This document shows positions 15,835-24,322 of a stretch of DNA of 64,000 nt, piece by piece; the first letter of the stretch is position 1; each line of letters opens with the position of its first letter. Made by a program: the position numbers and the translations under genes. The notes beneath the pieces are model-generated. The model saw only the letters and a program-made list of their open reading frames with translations, had not been told where the DNA came from and did no database searches. The DNA is from DASUPK01 sp963843085 (GTDB taxonomy: Bacteria > Actinomycetota > Thermoleophilia > Solirubrobacterales > 70-9): assembly GCA_963843085.1 (NCBI GenBank), contig CAWJJG010000011.1, positions 1,240,001 through 1,304,000 on the forward strand, read 5' to 3'.

Positions 15835-17427
15835 CGGCGGCACCGTCCCGACGGTCAGCAGCGCGATCAGCAGGAACGGCAGGAACCAGGGGATGTAGAG
15901 GTAGAACCAGTGGTCGATCGTCAGCTCCATGCCGATCATCACGGCCGCGCCGAGCGCGGCGACGGTGATGTGGTCGCGGCGGCGCGGGCGGAAGGCCACC
16001 AGCAGCGACAGCCCGACGACCGCCGCCTTGACCACCGCCTGCAGCCAGCCGAGTGAGTGATCCTGCCCCCAGATGCTGAAGGGTGAGTCGCGGCCGCCCT
16101 GCTCGGCGATCGTGCGGTGCCAGAAGGTCGAGAGGCCCGGATCCTCCAGCGCCTGGAAGGAGACGGCGAAGATCGTCAGAGCGAATCCGATGGTGAAGGG
16201 AACGACCACCTTTGCGTACCGCCGAAACCCGCCCCTGACCGTCGCCCCATAGGTTGCGAAGAGCGGCCCGAGCGCCAGCGGCGCGAACTTGGTCATCGAG
16301 GTGAGGCCCAGCGTGATGCCGCGCGGGCTCGGAGAGGTCAGGCAGAGCAGGCTCGCGGCGAGCCCGAGTGCGACCAACGAATCGTTGGTGTTCGACTCCA
16401 GCGCGTAGGCGGTGTACGGAAAGGCCGCCCAGGCGAAGCAGAGCAGGATCCCGAGCTCCTTCCCGCGCCGGCCGCGACGGAAGCGCATGCCGAGGAGGAA
16501 GAGCACTCCCATCGTCGCCAGGTCGAAGAAGATCGAAGCGGCGTGCGCGGCCGGCAGGTCGTCCCAGGTCCCGCTCCAGGGCAGCACCTGCTCGAAGGGG
16601 ACGTAGGCGTAGTAGGCCACGGGCCCGTAGGTGTCCCCCGACTGGTCGTCGGAGGGGAAGTTGTCGTAGATCGGCTTGCGGTCGGCGATCCGGTCGGCGC
16701 CGATCACCCCCGAGTACCCGACGTCGATCACGTTGGAGTCGACCACGTTCAGGGTGATCCGGCCCGCGATCAGGGCGACCGTCATCACGGCGAGGACCGC
16801 GATCGGCATCGTCGGTCGCAGGCCCGAGCCCTGCTTGCGCCGGAAGCCGAGCCAGAGTGCCCGCCCGAGCAGATAGAGCAGGGGCGGATAGGCGAGCGGG
16901 ACCGACAGGCCGATGTTTCCCCTGTTGAAGAGGTAGTGGGAGAGCCCGAAGCCGCCGACGAGGACGAGGAGGTCCAGGTGGGCGAGGCGGAACGGCCGGC
17001 GCCAGTCGAGCAGCCCCAGGATGAAGATCCCGCAGAGGGGCAGCCAGATGTAGGGCGCGTTCACAATCCGCCCGAACGCGCCAGGGTAGCCGCGCGCCAT
17101 GCGCCAGGCGACCTGGTAGCCCGTCCAGGACTCGAGCACCTCCCCCGTGGCCGGGTCGATCACCACCTGGACGACCTCGTCCGATCCACTGAAGAACCCG
17201 ACCTCCCAGAGGCCGGTCGACTGGTTGCGGCTGGCCGACGACGTCAGGTTGGGATGCTGCTCGCGGGCAGCGGCGGCCTTGGGGTCCAGCTTGGCGATCC
17301 GGATCGCCTTCTCCTTGCTGATCTGGTGAGGCTCGGCGGCGCCGGCCGGCCCGGGCGAGAGCAGCGCTGCCGCGAGGAGTCCGAGGAGGAAGAGGAGAAC
17401 GGGCTTCGCCATCAGACGGCGGCGCAT
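15694..17427 (-). CDS. polytopic membrane glycosyltransferase-like protein with PepSY-like N-terminal domain
   Basis: The 577-residue protein starts with a signal peptide (about 5-30), followed by a periplasmic PepSY-like segment (KEKAIRIAK and VIDPATGEVLESWTGYQVAW, about 38-107). From about 120 on there are some ten hydrophobic helices with an Asp/Tyr-rich loop (DQSGDTYGPVAYYAYVPFEQ), the plan of GT87/DUF2029-type mannosyltransferases that use polyprenyl-phosphate sugars. The last 47 residues form a hydrophilic acidic tail encoded antisense to ymdB. GtrA and a phosphodiesterase gene precede it on the same strand. Enzymatic activity is inferred, not shown. Confidence 0.7.
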   Translation of the reverse strand: MRRRLMAKPVLLFLLGLLAAALLSPGPAGAAEPHQISKEKAIRIAKLDPKAAAAREQHPNLTSSASRNQSTGLWEVGFFSGSDEVVQVVIDPATGEVLESWTGYQVAWRMARGYPGAFGRIVNAPYIWLPLCGIFILGLLDWRRPFRLAHLDLLVLVGGFGLSHYLFNRGNIGLSVPLAYPPLLYLLGRALWLGFRRKQGSGLRPTMPIAVLAVMTVALIAGRITLNVVDSNVIDVGYSGVIGADRIADRKPIYDNFPSDDQSGDTYGPVAYYAYVPFEQVLPWSGTWDDLPAAHAASIFFDLATMGVLFLLGMRFRRGRRGKELGILLCFAWAAFPYTAYALESNTNDSLVALGLAASLLCLTSPSPRGITLGLTSMTKFAPLALGPLFATYGATVRGGFRRYAKVVVPFTIGFALTIFAVSFQALEDPGLSTFWHRTIAEQGGRDSPFSIWGQDHSLGWLQAVVKAAVVGLSLLVAFRPRRRDHITVAALGAAVMIGMELTIDHWFYLYIPWFLPFLLIALLTVGTVPPLSGDGEEDLVDPASEPVVADLDRDAHDPDVLVRPVEANRHLRPEGA

Positions 17428-17434
17428 GCGCCCC

Positions 17435-17863
17435 CTAGCCGTCGAAGGTCCACAGCTTGTTGCCGATGAAATTGAACGGCATCGCGATGGCCACCGAGAT
17501 CGCCTGGGCAGGCAGCTCGCTCATCCCCCCTCCCACCAGGAGCTTGAGCGCGATCAGGTTGACGACCAGCGCGAGCACGCTGACGGTGAAGAAGCGCGCG
17601 GCCTGGAAACCGGCGTGGCCGTGCCTCGCGTCGAAGGTCCAGTGGCGGTTCCACCAGAAGTTGCTGGTGACGGCGACGCAGAAGGCGACGATCGCCGCGG
17701 CGATGTAGTGGACGTCCAGAGCGCCGTTGACCACCGCGAACACCACCAGGTTGATCAGATAGCCCGAGGCGCCGACGATGCCGAACTGGAAGAGCTGCAG
17801 CCAGTTGCCCGGTTTGAGGGTGCCCCGTCCGATCCGCTTCGCGGTCTCGACCGGCGGTGTCAT
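17435..17863 (-). CDS. GtrA family membrane protein
   Basis: From the ATG at 17861-17863 the protein is 142 residues with four membrane helices. Diagnostic features are FQFGIVGASGYLINLVVF near the N-terminus and NFWWNRHWTFD and NFIGNKLWTFD after helices two and four. GtrA proteins are thought to flip polyprenyl-phosphate-linked sugars and partner with membrane glycosyltransferases. Its start overlaps the stop of the phosphodiesterase gene (ATGA), and the glycosyltransferase-like gene starts seven bases after its own stop, so a three-gene operon is clear. Confidence 0.88.
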   Translation of the reverse strand: MTPPVETAKRIGRGTLKPGNWLQLFQFGIVGASGYLINLVVFAVVNGALDVHYIAAAIVAFCVAVTSNFWWNRHWTFDARHGHAGFQAARFFTVSVLALVVNLIALKLLVGGGMSELPAQAISVAIAMPFNFIGNKLWTFDG

Positions 17864-19395
17864 CCTTGTGGCCTTCCGCCGCTCACCCCGAAGTGCTCGA
17901 GGATCACCGGTGCGAGGTCTCGCAGTGCCCATTGCGGCCGCTGACCCGGGTCCTCCGGGCCGCAACCGACGAAGACCGCCGGTCCGAGCGAGTCGCCTCG
18001 CCCGAGCGAGCCGTGGCTGCCTCCGCCGGCGTGGCTGATGCCGCCCCAATCGACGCACTCGTAGCCCTCGGTGGCGGAGATCAGGACGTCGCCGGCATGC
18101 GGCGAGGTCAGCGCGGACCAAAGGCGGGCGAGGGCGTCCGGGTATTCCTCCGACTCGAACCTGCCACGCGTGATGTCCGCGTCGAGCGCCTCGGGCTCGC
18201 CGCTGATCGACCAGCCGTTCCCGCGCAGGTCCCGGAGCTGTCCCCCGGGGCGGAAGCGGAACTCGCGGCCGTTGCGCTCGACCACCGCCTCGGCGGCGGA
18301 GGCGTCATTCAGGCCGACCCCCTTGCGCAGCACCGGAGTGCCGTCCTCCCGTGCGAGCCAGGTGACCAGGTCGACGCCGGTGAGCTCTCGGAGACGAAGC
18401 CGGGCGCGCTCATGGGTGGCTGCGTGGCGGCGCCCCGTGTCGAGGATGTAGACGGCGCCGGCCCGCGAGGTCGGGCTGACCGCGATCTCGGCCTCCTCGG
18501 GCCGATCCGTGTTCGGCTGCAGCACGGCCCAATCGTCCGCGAGCTCATCCGCCAGCGCAAGACCATGCTCGACGGCCGTCTGCGCGTGATCGGCGGTCAG
18601 AATCACCGCGTGCTCATCCAGGAAGGCGTCGAGACCACCCCCGGCGTCGACGATCCGGGTGAACATCGCGTCGGCCTTGGCGATCGATTCGACCTGTGCC
18701 TCCGGCCCGTGGCGGTGCGAGTGGAAGTCGTTGTCCGGGAGGCTGAAGAGGAGGAACTCGTAGGCGCCCTCGGCGACGAGGTTCTCCGCGACACATGCGG
18801 AGTACTCGTCCCGGGTCCCCGGCCGAGTGAAGCTCGGGCCACAACCCGTGGGACGGCTGGCATAGAGATCTCCGTAGAAGAACTCGTCGGGACCCCAGAC
18901 CGCGTGCCGGAAGTTGATCGCCTCGGCGGCGCGCTTCACCAGGCCCTCGAGGCCGAGCTGATGGCGCTGTCGCCCCCGGTAGATCAGGAACGGGGTCGCG
19001 GCGGTGCGGATCCCCGCGTCGCCGAGCCGCTCGAAGACCGTCTGCGCCTGCCAGCTCAGGTGGTCGAGGTTCATGTTGTAGACGAGGTCGTACATCGCCC
19101 GGAAGAGGCCGAAGGTCCGGGTCGCCTCGAAGGAGGAGCCGTACTCGATGTAGCGGCGCTCCAGCCGGTGATACCAGTTCATCCCCATGACCCAGTGACC
19201 GGCCGGGCCGAGGCCGGTCATCATCTCCGAGCTCGCCACCGGGGTCACCGAGGGGAAGCTGGACACGACATCCGTGACGGTCTTGCCGCGCTCGACCAGG
19301 GCGGCGAAGGTCGGAGCGAGATCCTCGTCGATCGCGCGCATCAACATCTCGGGGTGCATCGCATCGACTACGACGAGGACGAGCTTCCGCGGCAC
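17860..19395 (-). CDS. alkaline phosphatase/nucleotide pyrophosphatase-superfamily phosphodiesterase
   Basis: The GTG at 19393-19395 gives 511 residues beginning MPRKLVLVVVDAMHPEML. The N-terminal VVVDAM supplies a metal Asp, and the nucleophile is Ser or Thr in SSFPSVTPVASSEMMTG (about 45-61). Later metal motifs are SLPDNDFHSHRHG (Asp, His) and ILTADHAQT (Asp-His), with a C-terminal SHAGGGSHGSL. This layout is that of type I phosphodiesterases. No signal peptide is seen. It is followed by gtrA and a membrane glycosyltransferase gene; the substrate is unknown, possibly a lipid-linked or nucleotide-sugar phosphodiester. Confidence 0.8.
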   Translation of the reverse strand: MPRKLVLVVVDAMHPEMLMRAIDEDLAPTFAALVERGKTVTDVVSSFPSVTPVASSEMMTGLGPAGHWVMGMNWYHRLERRYIEYGSSFEATRTFGLFRAMYDLVYNMNLDHLSWQAQTVFERLGDAGIRTAATPFLIYRGRQRHQLGLEGLVKRAAEAINFRHAVWGPDEFFYGDLYASRPTGCGPSFTRPGTRDEYSACVAENLVAEGAYEFLLFSLPDNDFHSHRHGPEAQVESIAKADAMFTRIVDAGGGLDAFLDEHAVILTADHAQTAVEHGLALADELADDWAVLQPNTDRPEEAEIAVSPTSRAGAVYILDTGRRHAATHERARLRLRELTGVDLVTWLAREDGTPVLRKGVGLNDASAAEAVVERNGREFRFRPGGQLRDLRGNGWSISGEPEALDADITRGRFESEEYPDALARLWSALTSPHAGDVLISATEGYECVDWGGISHAGGGSHGSLGRGDSLGPAVFVGCGPEDPGQRPQWALRDLAPVILEHFGVSGGRPQG

Positions 19396-19427
19396 GGCTA
19401 GGAGAGAGGGCCGGTTGTGGGCTTCAT

Positions 19428-19883
19428 CTAGCGGAGGACCCGCAGGCCCTCGTGTTTGCGCTCGGCCTGGCGGCGGCGCGAGATCCAGAGTCCGGTCAGC
19501 GCGACCAGGACGAGCAGCGAGAACGGCTTGAGGACGAGACTCACTCCGGCGACCACCACGGCGGCGATCACGACGATCGCCGTGACCCCGCTCGGTGCCT
19601 GCGCCTGGGTCTGGGCCGCCAGCCCGCCCTGCTGCCGGCGGGCCGCACCGGAGACGACATCGCGGGTGACGACCGCGGCCAGGCCGGCGCCGATCACGCC
19701 GACGGGCAGGGCGGGCCAGAGGGCCTCGTCCGCGCCGTTCAGCGCGGCACCTGCGGCGAGCACCCCGAGGGGCGCTGCGCCCGCGACGGCCCCCCAGGCG
19801 GGCATGATCGCCGGCACGACTACGCCGATGATCAAACCGACTGCGATGGCCAGGCCGAGTCCCTGGCAGATGGCGAGGAACAT
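19428..19883 (-). CDS. small integral membrane protein of unknown function
   Basis: The 151-residue protein has about four hydrophobic helices: two N-terminal (ICQGLGLAIAVGLIIGVVVP; GAAPLGVLAAGAALNG), then ALPVGVIGAGLAAVV, and a C-terminal pair around GVTAIVVIAAVVVAGVSLVL. The C-terminus is basic (WISRRRQAERKHEGLRVLR). It lies 32 bases upstream of the phosphodiesterase start on the same strand, so it may be the first gene of that operon. No family is recognised with certainty. Confidence 0.55.
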   Translation of the reverse strand: MFLAICQGLGLAIAVGLIIGVVVPAIMPAWGAVAGAAPLGVLAAGAALNGADEALWPALPVGVIGAGLAAVVTRDVVSGAARRQQGGLAAQTQAQAPSGVTAIVVIAAVVVAGVSLVLKPFSLLVLVALTGLWISRRRQAERKHEGLRVLR

Positions 19884-19932
19884 GATCGGGCCGCAGGCTA
19901 CAGGGACTCACTGCGCGCCAGTTGATCTTCAC

Positions 19933-19947
19933 CTCCGCACAGCGGAG
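19933..19947. promoter_or_regulatory. inverted repeat in divergent intergenic region
   Basis: CTCCGC and GCGGAG flank an ACA spacer, 19 bases before the aminotransferase ATG. The 83-bp region (19884-19966) separates divergent genes and must hold promoters for both, so this may be an operator. A chance hairpin is also possible. Confidence 0.35.
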
Positions 19948-19966
19948 TCCGTAACACTGTCTCGCG

Positions 19967-21340
19967 ATGACCGAGCCGTCCGAGCAGCCGCGGCGCCAGG
20001 GCGAGGCCCCGCGCAGGCGCCGCGCCCACACGACCTCGCGCGACCTGGAGCGCTACGCGGGCCTGTTCGCACGTCGCACCCAGGTGATGCGCTCGTCGGC
20101 GATGCGGGACCTGATGGCGATCACCGCGAGGCCCGAGGTGATCTCCCTGGCGGGGGGCCTGCCGGACACCTCCACCTTCCCATCCGACAGCTTCGCCGCG
20201 CAGATGACCCGCATCGCGCACGAGTCGTCCGCCGAGGCCCTCCAGTACGGGCCCACGGAGGGATTCCAGGAGACCAAGGAGTGCCTCCTCGAGGTGATGG
20301 GCGCCGAGGGGATGACCCCCGACCCGGACGACCTGATCGTCACCACCGGCGGGCAGCAGGCCATTGACCTGATCACCAAGACGCTGGTCAACCCGGGTGA
20401 CCCGGTGATCTGCGAGGCCCCCACCTATCCCGGAGCCGTGCCGACCTTCTGCAGCTACGAGGCCGACGTTCACCAGGTGAGCACGGACGACGAGGGCATG
20501 CGGATCGACGAGCTCGAGGAGCTGCTCACCGCGCTCGCGGTCGCGGGCCGGCGGCCGAAGTTCATCTACTCCGTGCCGAGCTTTCAGAACCCCGCAGGGG
20601 TGACCATGTCGGGCGAGCGGCGGCGGCGCCTGGTCGAGCTGGCCCGGGAGCACGAGGTCCTGATCTGCGAGGACAACCCGTACGGCCTGCTGCGATTCGA
20701 GGGCGAGCCGGTGCCCACCCTCTACAGCCTGGACGGCGGCGACTACGTCCTCTACCTCGGAACCCTCTCCAAGATCCTCTCTCCCGGCATCCGGATCGGC
20801 TGGGTCGCCGCGCCTCCGCCGATCCTGGAGAAGATCGGCCTCGGCAAGCAGGCGGCCGACCTCTGCACGTCCACCCTGACCCAGTACTTCGTGCGCGAAT
20901 ATTTCGCCGAGGGCCGCTGGCGCGAGTACATCGACGATCTGATCGGGATCTACCGCAACCGCCGTGACGCGATGCTCGACGCCCTCGAGCGGCACTTCCC
21001 CGAGCAGGCGGTGTGGTCACGCCCCGAGGGCGGTCTCTTCCTCTGGGCGACGCTCCCCGACTACATCGACACGACCGATCTGCTTGCGAAAGCCTTGCGG
21101 CAGAACGTCGCTTTCGTGCCTGGGCGCGCCGCCTACGTCGACGGGCGAGGGGGCTCATCGATGCGCCTCAACTTCTCGGCGTCGGGCGAGGACGAGCTGC
21201 GGGAGGGGATCAGGCGGATCGGCGGCGTGGTGCAGGAGCAGGTCGCCCTCTACGAGACGATCACCGGCGAACATCGCGTGGAGCCGGAGCCGGACGACGA
21301 GGAGCCCGGCGGCGACGTCGTCCCGTTGCCGAGGCGATGA
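19967..21340 (+). CDS. PLP-dependent class I/II aminotransferase (LysN/MocR-catalytic type)
   Basis: The 457-residue protein has a basic N-terminal extension, then a fold-type I aminotransferase: LAGGLPDTSTFP (61-72), LQYGPTEGF (92-100), TTGGQQAIDL, SFQNPAG (205-211), CEDNPYG (Asp236) and PLP-Lys269 in GTLSKILSPGIRIGW. This pattern fits 2-aminoadipate/aromatic-type transaminases. It overlaps the ddl gene (ATGA), suggesting a link to amino-acid supply for the ligase. The amino donor and acceptor cannot be read from sequence. Confidence 0.85.
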   Translation: MTEPSEQPRRQGEAPRRRRAHTTSRDLERYAGLFARRTQVMRSSAMRDLMAITARPEVISLAGGLPDTSTFPSDSFAAQMTRIAHESSAEALQYGPTEGFQETKECLLEVMGAEGMTPDPDDLIVTTGGQQAIDLITKTLVNPGDPVICEAPTYPGAVPTFCSYEADVHQVSTDDEGMRIDELEELLTALAVAGRRPKFIYSVPSFQNPAGVTMSGERRRRLVELAREHEVLICEDNPYGLLRFEGEPVPTLYSLDGGDYVLYLGTLSKILSPGIRIGWVAAPPPILEKIGLGKQAADLCTSTLTQYFVREYFAEGRWREYIDDLIGIYRNRRDAMLDALERHFPEQAVWSRPEGGLFLWATLPDYIDTTDLLAKALRQNVAFVPGRAAYVDGRGGSSMRLNFSASGEDELREGIRRIGGVVQEQVALYETITGEHRVEPEPDDEEPGGDVVPLPRR

Positions 21341-22293
21341 AGGTCGCCGTCCTCAAGGGCGGCAGCTCGCTGGAGCGCGGCGTGTCGCTCCGGTCGGCGG
21401 CGCGGGTCGAGGACGCCGTCGCGGCCCTGGGTCACGAAGCGATCGGCATCGACGTCGGAGCGGAGCTGGTCAGCCGGCTGCGCGAGGAGCGTCCCGATGT
21501 CGTCTTCATCGCGCTGCACGGTCCGGGCGGTGAGGACGGCACCGTTCAGGAGCTGCTCGAGATCCTCGACCTCCCCTACACCGGTCCCGGGGTAGCCGCC
21601 TGCGCTCTCTGCATGGACAAGGTCGCCGCCAAGCATGAGATGCTGGCGGCGGGGATCCCCACTCCGGACTGGGCGGCCTTCAACGCCACGGCGTTCCGGG
21701 AGCTCGGTGCCGCCGACACCCTCGAGGAGATCGAGGACAAGCTCGGCTTTCCGCTGGTCGTGAAGCCGGCGAGCCAGGGGTCCTCGCTTGGGGTTGAGTT
21801 CGCCTCCTCGCGCGACGAAGTCCCGCAGGCGCTGATCGCCGCCTTCAGCTACGACGACCGGGTTCTCCTGGAGCGCTACGTGAAGGGCCGCGAGCTCGCC
21901 GTCAGCGTGCTCGGCTCCGACCCGCTGCCGATCGTCGAGGCCATCCCCCGCGAGGAGGACTTCTTCAACTTCGAGGCCCGCTACGAGATCGGCCGGACCG
22001 AGTACGTCTGCCCGGCCGAACTCGACGACGCAAAAACCCGGCGCGTCCGGGAGCTGGCGAGGGAGACGTACGAGACGCTCGGCTGCTCGGGCTTCGCGCG
22101 AGTCGACCTGATCCTGGGAGACGAGGGGCCGCAGGTCCTCGAGGTGAACGCGATCCCGGGGCTCACCGACACGAGCCTCTTCCCGATGGCCGCCGAGGCG
22201 GCGGGGATCGACTTCACCGCGCTCGTTGAGCGAATCCTGGATTCCGCACGGCTTCGCCACAAGGTCGCGGCCACAAGCGGCCGTCCATCTTAA
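21337..22293 (+). CDS. ddl: D-alanine-D-alanine ligase, first of two copies
   Basis: The 318-residue ATP-grasp ligase joins two D-alanines for peptidoglycan precursors. Motifs: Glu13 in GGSSLERGVSLRS, ALHGPGGEDGT, VVKPASQGSSLGV (the Ser of the catalytic triad), EARY with the triad Tyr, GFARVDLI and EVNAIPGLTDTS. Start is the ATG overlapping the aminotransferase stop. The last 15 codons and the stop lie in a dispersed repeat also found after gyrA. A second ddl lies at 49270-50235; the loop here reads FFNFEARY rather than WYDYEAKY. Confidence 0.9.
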   Translation: MKVAVLKGGSSLERGVSLRSAARVEDAVAALGHEAIGIDVGAELVSRLREERPDVVFIALHGPGGEDGTVQELLEILDLPYTGPGVAACALCMDKVAAKHEMLAAGIPTPDWAAFNATAFRELGAADTLEEIEDKLGFPLVVKPASQGSSLGVEFASSRDEVPQALIAAFSYDDRVLLERYVKGRELAVSVLGSDPLPIVEAIPREEDFFNFEARYEIGRTEYVCPAELDDAKTRRVRELARETYETLGCSGFARVDLILGDEGPQVLEVNAIPGLTDTSLFPMAAEAAGIDFTALVERILDSARLRHKVAATSGRPS

Positions 22294-22347
22294 GTCGCTT
22301 CGGGCTTCGCCCTTCGCTCCAAGGTGGTGCGGCCTGGTGGCCGCTTA
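22248..22347. repeat. dispersed ~100-bp repeat, copy A
   Basis: This segment matches 37620-37718 at roughly 80% over about 100 bases, essentially gap-free; the core at 22291-22320 matches at 28 of 30 bases. It contains small hairpins (GGGC-TTC-GCCC; GCGGCC-TGGT-GGCCGC). It encodes the last codons and stop of ddl and the stop of the convergent nuclease gene, so it probably serves as a bidirectional terminator. Confidence 0.75.
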
Positions 22348-22845
22348 GATCTCGCCCTCGCCCGAGGCGAAGTCCTCGGGGGTGACGTTGTCGAGGAAGT
22401 CCTTGAACTTCTCGACGACCTGCTCCTGGTCCTCGACCTCCTCGCCCTCGAACTCGATCGCGGACTCCTCGATCACCTCGTCGGCGGCGAAGATCGGCGC
22501 CGATGTGCGAACTGCGAGGGCGAGTGCGTCGGAGGGACGCGAGTCGATCTCCATCTCCGATCCGTTTATCGAGATCGTGATCGAGGCGAAGAAGGTGTTG
22601 TCCCGCAGCTCGGTGACAGAGACCTTCTCGCACTTGGCCTCCATCTGATCGAGGACGTCGGAGAGGAGATCGTGCGTCATCGGGCGGGGGGTCGAGGCGC
22701 CCTGCAGCTTCATCAGGATCGCCGCGGCCTCGGGATGGCCGATCCAGATCGGCAGGAACTTGTTGCCATCCACGGTCTTCAGCAACACGATCGGCTGCTT
22801 GCCGACCATGTCGAAGCTGACTCCATAGATGCTCATCCTCTGCAC
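22345..22845 (-). CDS. bifunctional nuclease (BFN) domain protein
   Basis: The 166-residue protein has the BFN/DUF151 pattern: VVLLKTVDGNKFLPIWIGHPEA-like strand region early on (about 18-38), PRPMTHDLLSDVL, and RPSDALALAVRTSAPIF. It ends in an acidic helical tail, like many bacterial members. The GTG at 22843-22845 is chosen because AGGAGG lies six bases upstream; an ATG three codons later is an alternative. The domain has reported DNase/RNase activity in plants; the bacterial role is not settled. Confidence 0.85.
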   Translation of the reverse strand: MQRMSIYGVSFDMVGKQPIVLLKTVDGNKFLPIWIGHPEAAAILMKLQGASTPRPMTHDLLSDVLDQMEAKCEKVSVTELRDNTFFASITISINGSEMEIDSRPSDALALAVRTSAPIFAADEVIEESAIEFEGEEVEDQEQVVEKFKDFLDNVTPEDFASGEGEI

Positions 22846-22923
22846 TCGGGTCCTCCTCGGGCGTCTCGCACGAAGTATAGGAGCGGCCCGACGGCCTCCT
22901 CGGCGCGTGGAACAATCGAGCCG

Positions 22924-23373
22924 ATGCCCGAGTGCCGCCAGCAGGCCTTCATCGACGCGCCGATCGAGGTGGTGTGGGAGCTGGCGTCCGACCCGGACCG
23001 CCAGACCGAATGGTGGCCCGACACGATCACCTTCGAGTGCATCGATGGCGACTTCGAGCAGGGCTGCCACGTCCGCAACGTCCAGAAGCGGCCCTGGCCG
23101 ATGTCGGATCTCGAGACCACCCTGGAGGTCGATCGGATGGTTCCCGGCAAGGAGCTCACGATCCGCTGCATGGACACGGGCACCTACACGCGATCGGTCC
23201 TCACCGAGGGACAGGGCGGCACCTTCGTCGAGATGGAGGCCGGCAGCGACCCGACGAACCTCGGTGTCCGCGTCCAGTCGGCCATGGCCGGGACGCGGAT
23301 GTTCCGCCGCTGGGTCGAGCACGCACTGGAGGGAATCAGGGACGCCGCGGAGGGCGAGCGAGCGGCGAGTTGA
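22924..23373 (+). CDS. SRPBCC (START/polyketide cyclase-like) family protein
   Basis: The 149-residue protein has the START-like start of the superfamily (FIDAPIEVVWELASDPDR, about 9-26), followed by beta-strand-rich sequence and a C-terminal amphipathic helix (FRRWVEHALEGIRDAAEG). Such proteins form a hydrophobic pocket for lipids or aromatic ligands. No catalytic residues can be named. It starts at an ATG and ends two bases before the 3' end of the opposite-strand tRNA-Ile. Confidence 0.75.
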   Translation: MPECRQQAFIDAPIEVVWELASDPDRQTEWWPDTITFECIDGDFEQGCHVRNVQKRPWPMSDLETTLEVDRMVPGKELTIRCMDTGTYTRSVLTEGQGGTFVEMEAGSDPTNLGVRVQSAMAGTRMFRRWVEHALEGIRDAAEGERAAS

Positions 23374-23374
23374 G

Positions 23375-23448
23375 TGGGCGATCCTGGACTCGAACCAGGG
23401 ACCTCGTCCTTATCAGAGACGCGCTCTAACCAACTGAGCTAATCGCCC
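23375..23448 (-). tRNA. tRNA-Ile (anticodon GAT)
   Basis: The minus strand folds as a cloverleaf: acceptor GGGCGAT/ATCGCCC, D loop AGTTGGTTA, anticodon arm CGTCT-CTGATAA-GGACG (GAT, isoleucine), T arm CCTGG-TTCGAGT-CCAGG, discriminator A at 23375. No CCA is encoded. It begins 13 bases after the parB stop on the same strand. Confidence 0.95.
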
Positions 23449-23461
23449 GGGATCGCGCAGT

Positions 23462-24322
23462 TTAGCCACGCTTCCGCAGCCGTCTAGCGAGGGATTCGAG
23501 CTCCCCGAGATCGTCGAAGTGGAGCTCGGCCTTGACGCCGCTTCCTGCCCGCCGCACCTTGACGTCCCGGCCGAGTGCGGAGCCGAGGGTGTCCTCCGCA
23601 TCCGACATCGCGGCGCGCTCCTCGGCGGAGATCCTCCCGCCGGCAGGCGCCTTCCTCCGGCTCGGGCCCTGGCCGGCGTGGCGCTCGGTTTCGCGGACCG
23701 ACCATCCCTCGGAGGCTGCCTGCTTGGCGAGGCGCGTGCGCTTCTCCTGGTCGGAGACCTGAAGGATCGCCCGGCCGTGCCCCTCGCTCAGCTCCTGGCG
23801 CTCGAGCAGCGAGAGAACCGGGTCGGGGAGGTCGAGCAGGCGGATCAGATTGGAGATCGCGGCGCGGCTGCGGCCCACCCGCCGAGCGAGCTCCTCCTTC
23901 GAGATCCCCAGGTCGTCGACCAGGGCGGCGCAGGCGCGCGCCTCCTCGATCGGGTTGAGGTCCTCGCGGACCATGTTCTCGATCAGGGCCGCCTGCAGGC
24001 GCTCGTCCTCCGGGGAGGTCCTGACGACCGCCGGGACGCGGTCGATGCCTGCCTTCTGCGCGGCACGCCAGCGGCGCTCGCCCGCGACGAGCTCGTAGCG
24101 GCCATCGTCGAGGGGCCGGACGATCAGCGGCTGCAGGAGGCCGACCGAGCCAATGGACCCGGCGAGCGCGTCGAGCGCTGCAGCGTCGAACTTGGCGCGC
24201 GGCTGGTCCGGGTTGGGCTCGATCTGGGTGACGTCGAGCTCGCGCAGCTCGGGTCCGCCCTCGGCGGTCTCAGGCAGGATCGCGGCAAGCCCCCTCCCCA
24301 TTCCGCGCTTGCGCTCAGCCAT
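23462..24322 (-). CDS. parB: chromosome partitioning protein ParB
   Basis: ParB binds parS near the origin, slides on DNA as a CTP-dependent clamp and works with ParA and SMC. From the ATG at 24320-24322 the protein is 286 residues. It begins with the family GMGRGLAAILPE, then has the CTP-binding blocks GERRWRAA and ENMVREDLNPIEEA, a helix-turn-helix (ARRVGRSRAAISNLIRLL) and a C-terminal dimer domain ending LESLARRLRKRG. It overlaps parA by eight bases. Confidence 0.95.
   Translation of the reverse strand: MAERKRGMGRGLAAILPETAEGGPELRELDVTQIEPNPDQPRAKFDAAALDALAGSIGSVGLLQPLIVRPLDDGRYELVAGERRWRAAQKAGIDRVPAVVRTSPEDERLQAALIENMVREDLNPIEEARACAALVDDLGISKEELARRVGRSRAAISNLIRLLDLPDPVLSLLERQELSEGHGRAILQVSDQEKRTRLAKQAASEGWSVRETERHAGQGPSRRKAPAGGRISAEERAAMSDAEDTLGSALGRDVKVRRAGSGVKAELHFDDLGELESLARRLRKRG

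Noticed and set aside
17401..17434. Short match to the first part of the dispersed repeat (GGCTTCGCCATCAGA region).
   Set aside because: Only about 25 bases match, inside the start of the glycosyltransferase-like gene; too short to call a third copy.
21958..22020. The first Ddl has Phe residues in FFNFEARY, suggesting a D-Ala-D-Lac (vancomycin-resistance type) ligase.
   Set aside because: The specificity residue, Tyr216 of E. coli DdlB, aligns with the Tyr of EARY/EAKY, which is kept in both copies. The Phe changes fall at other loop positions.
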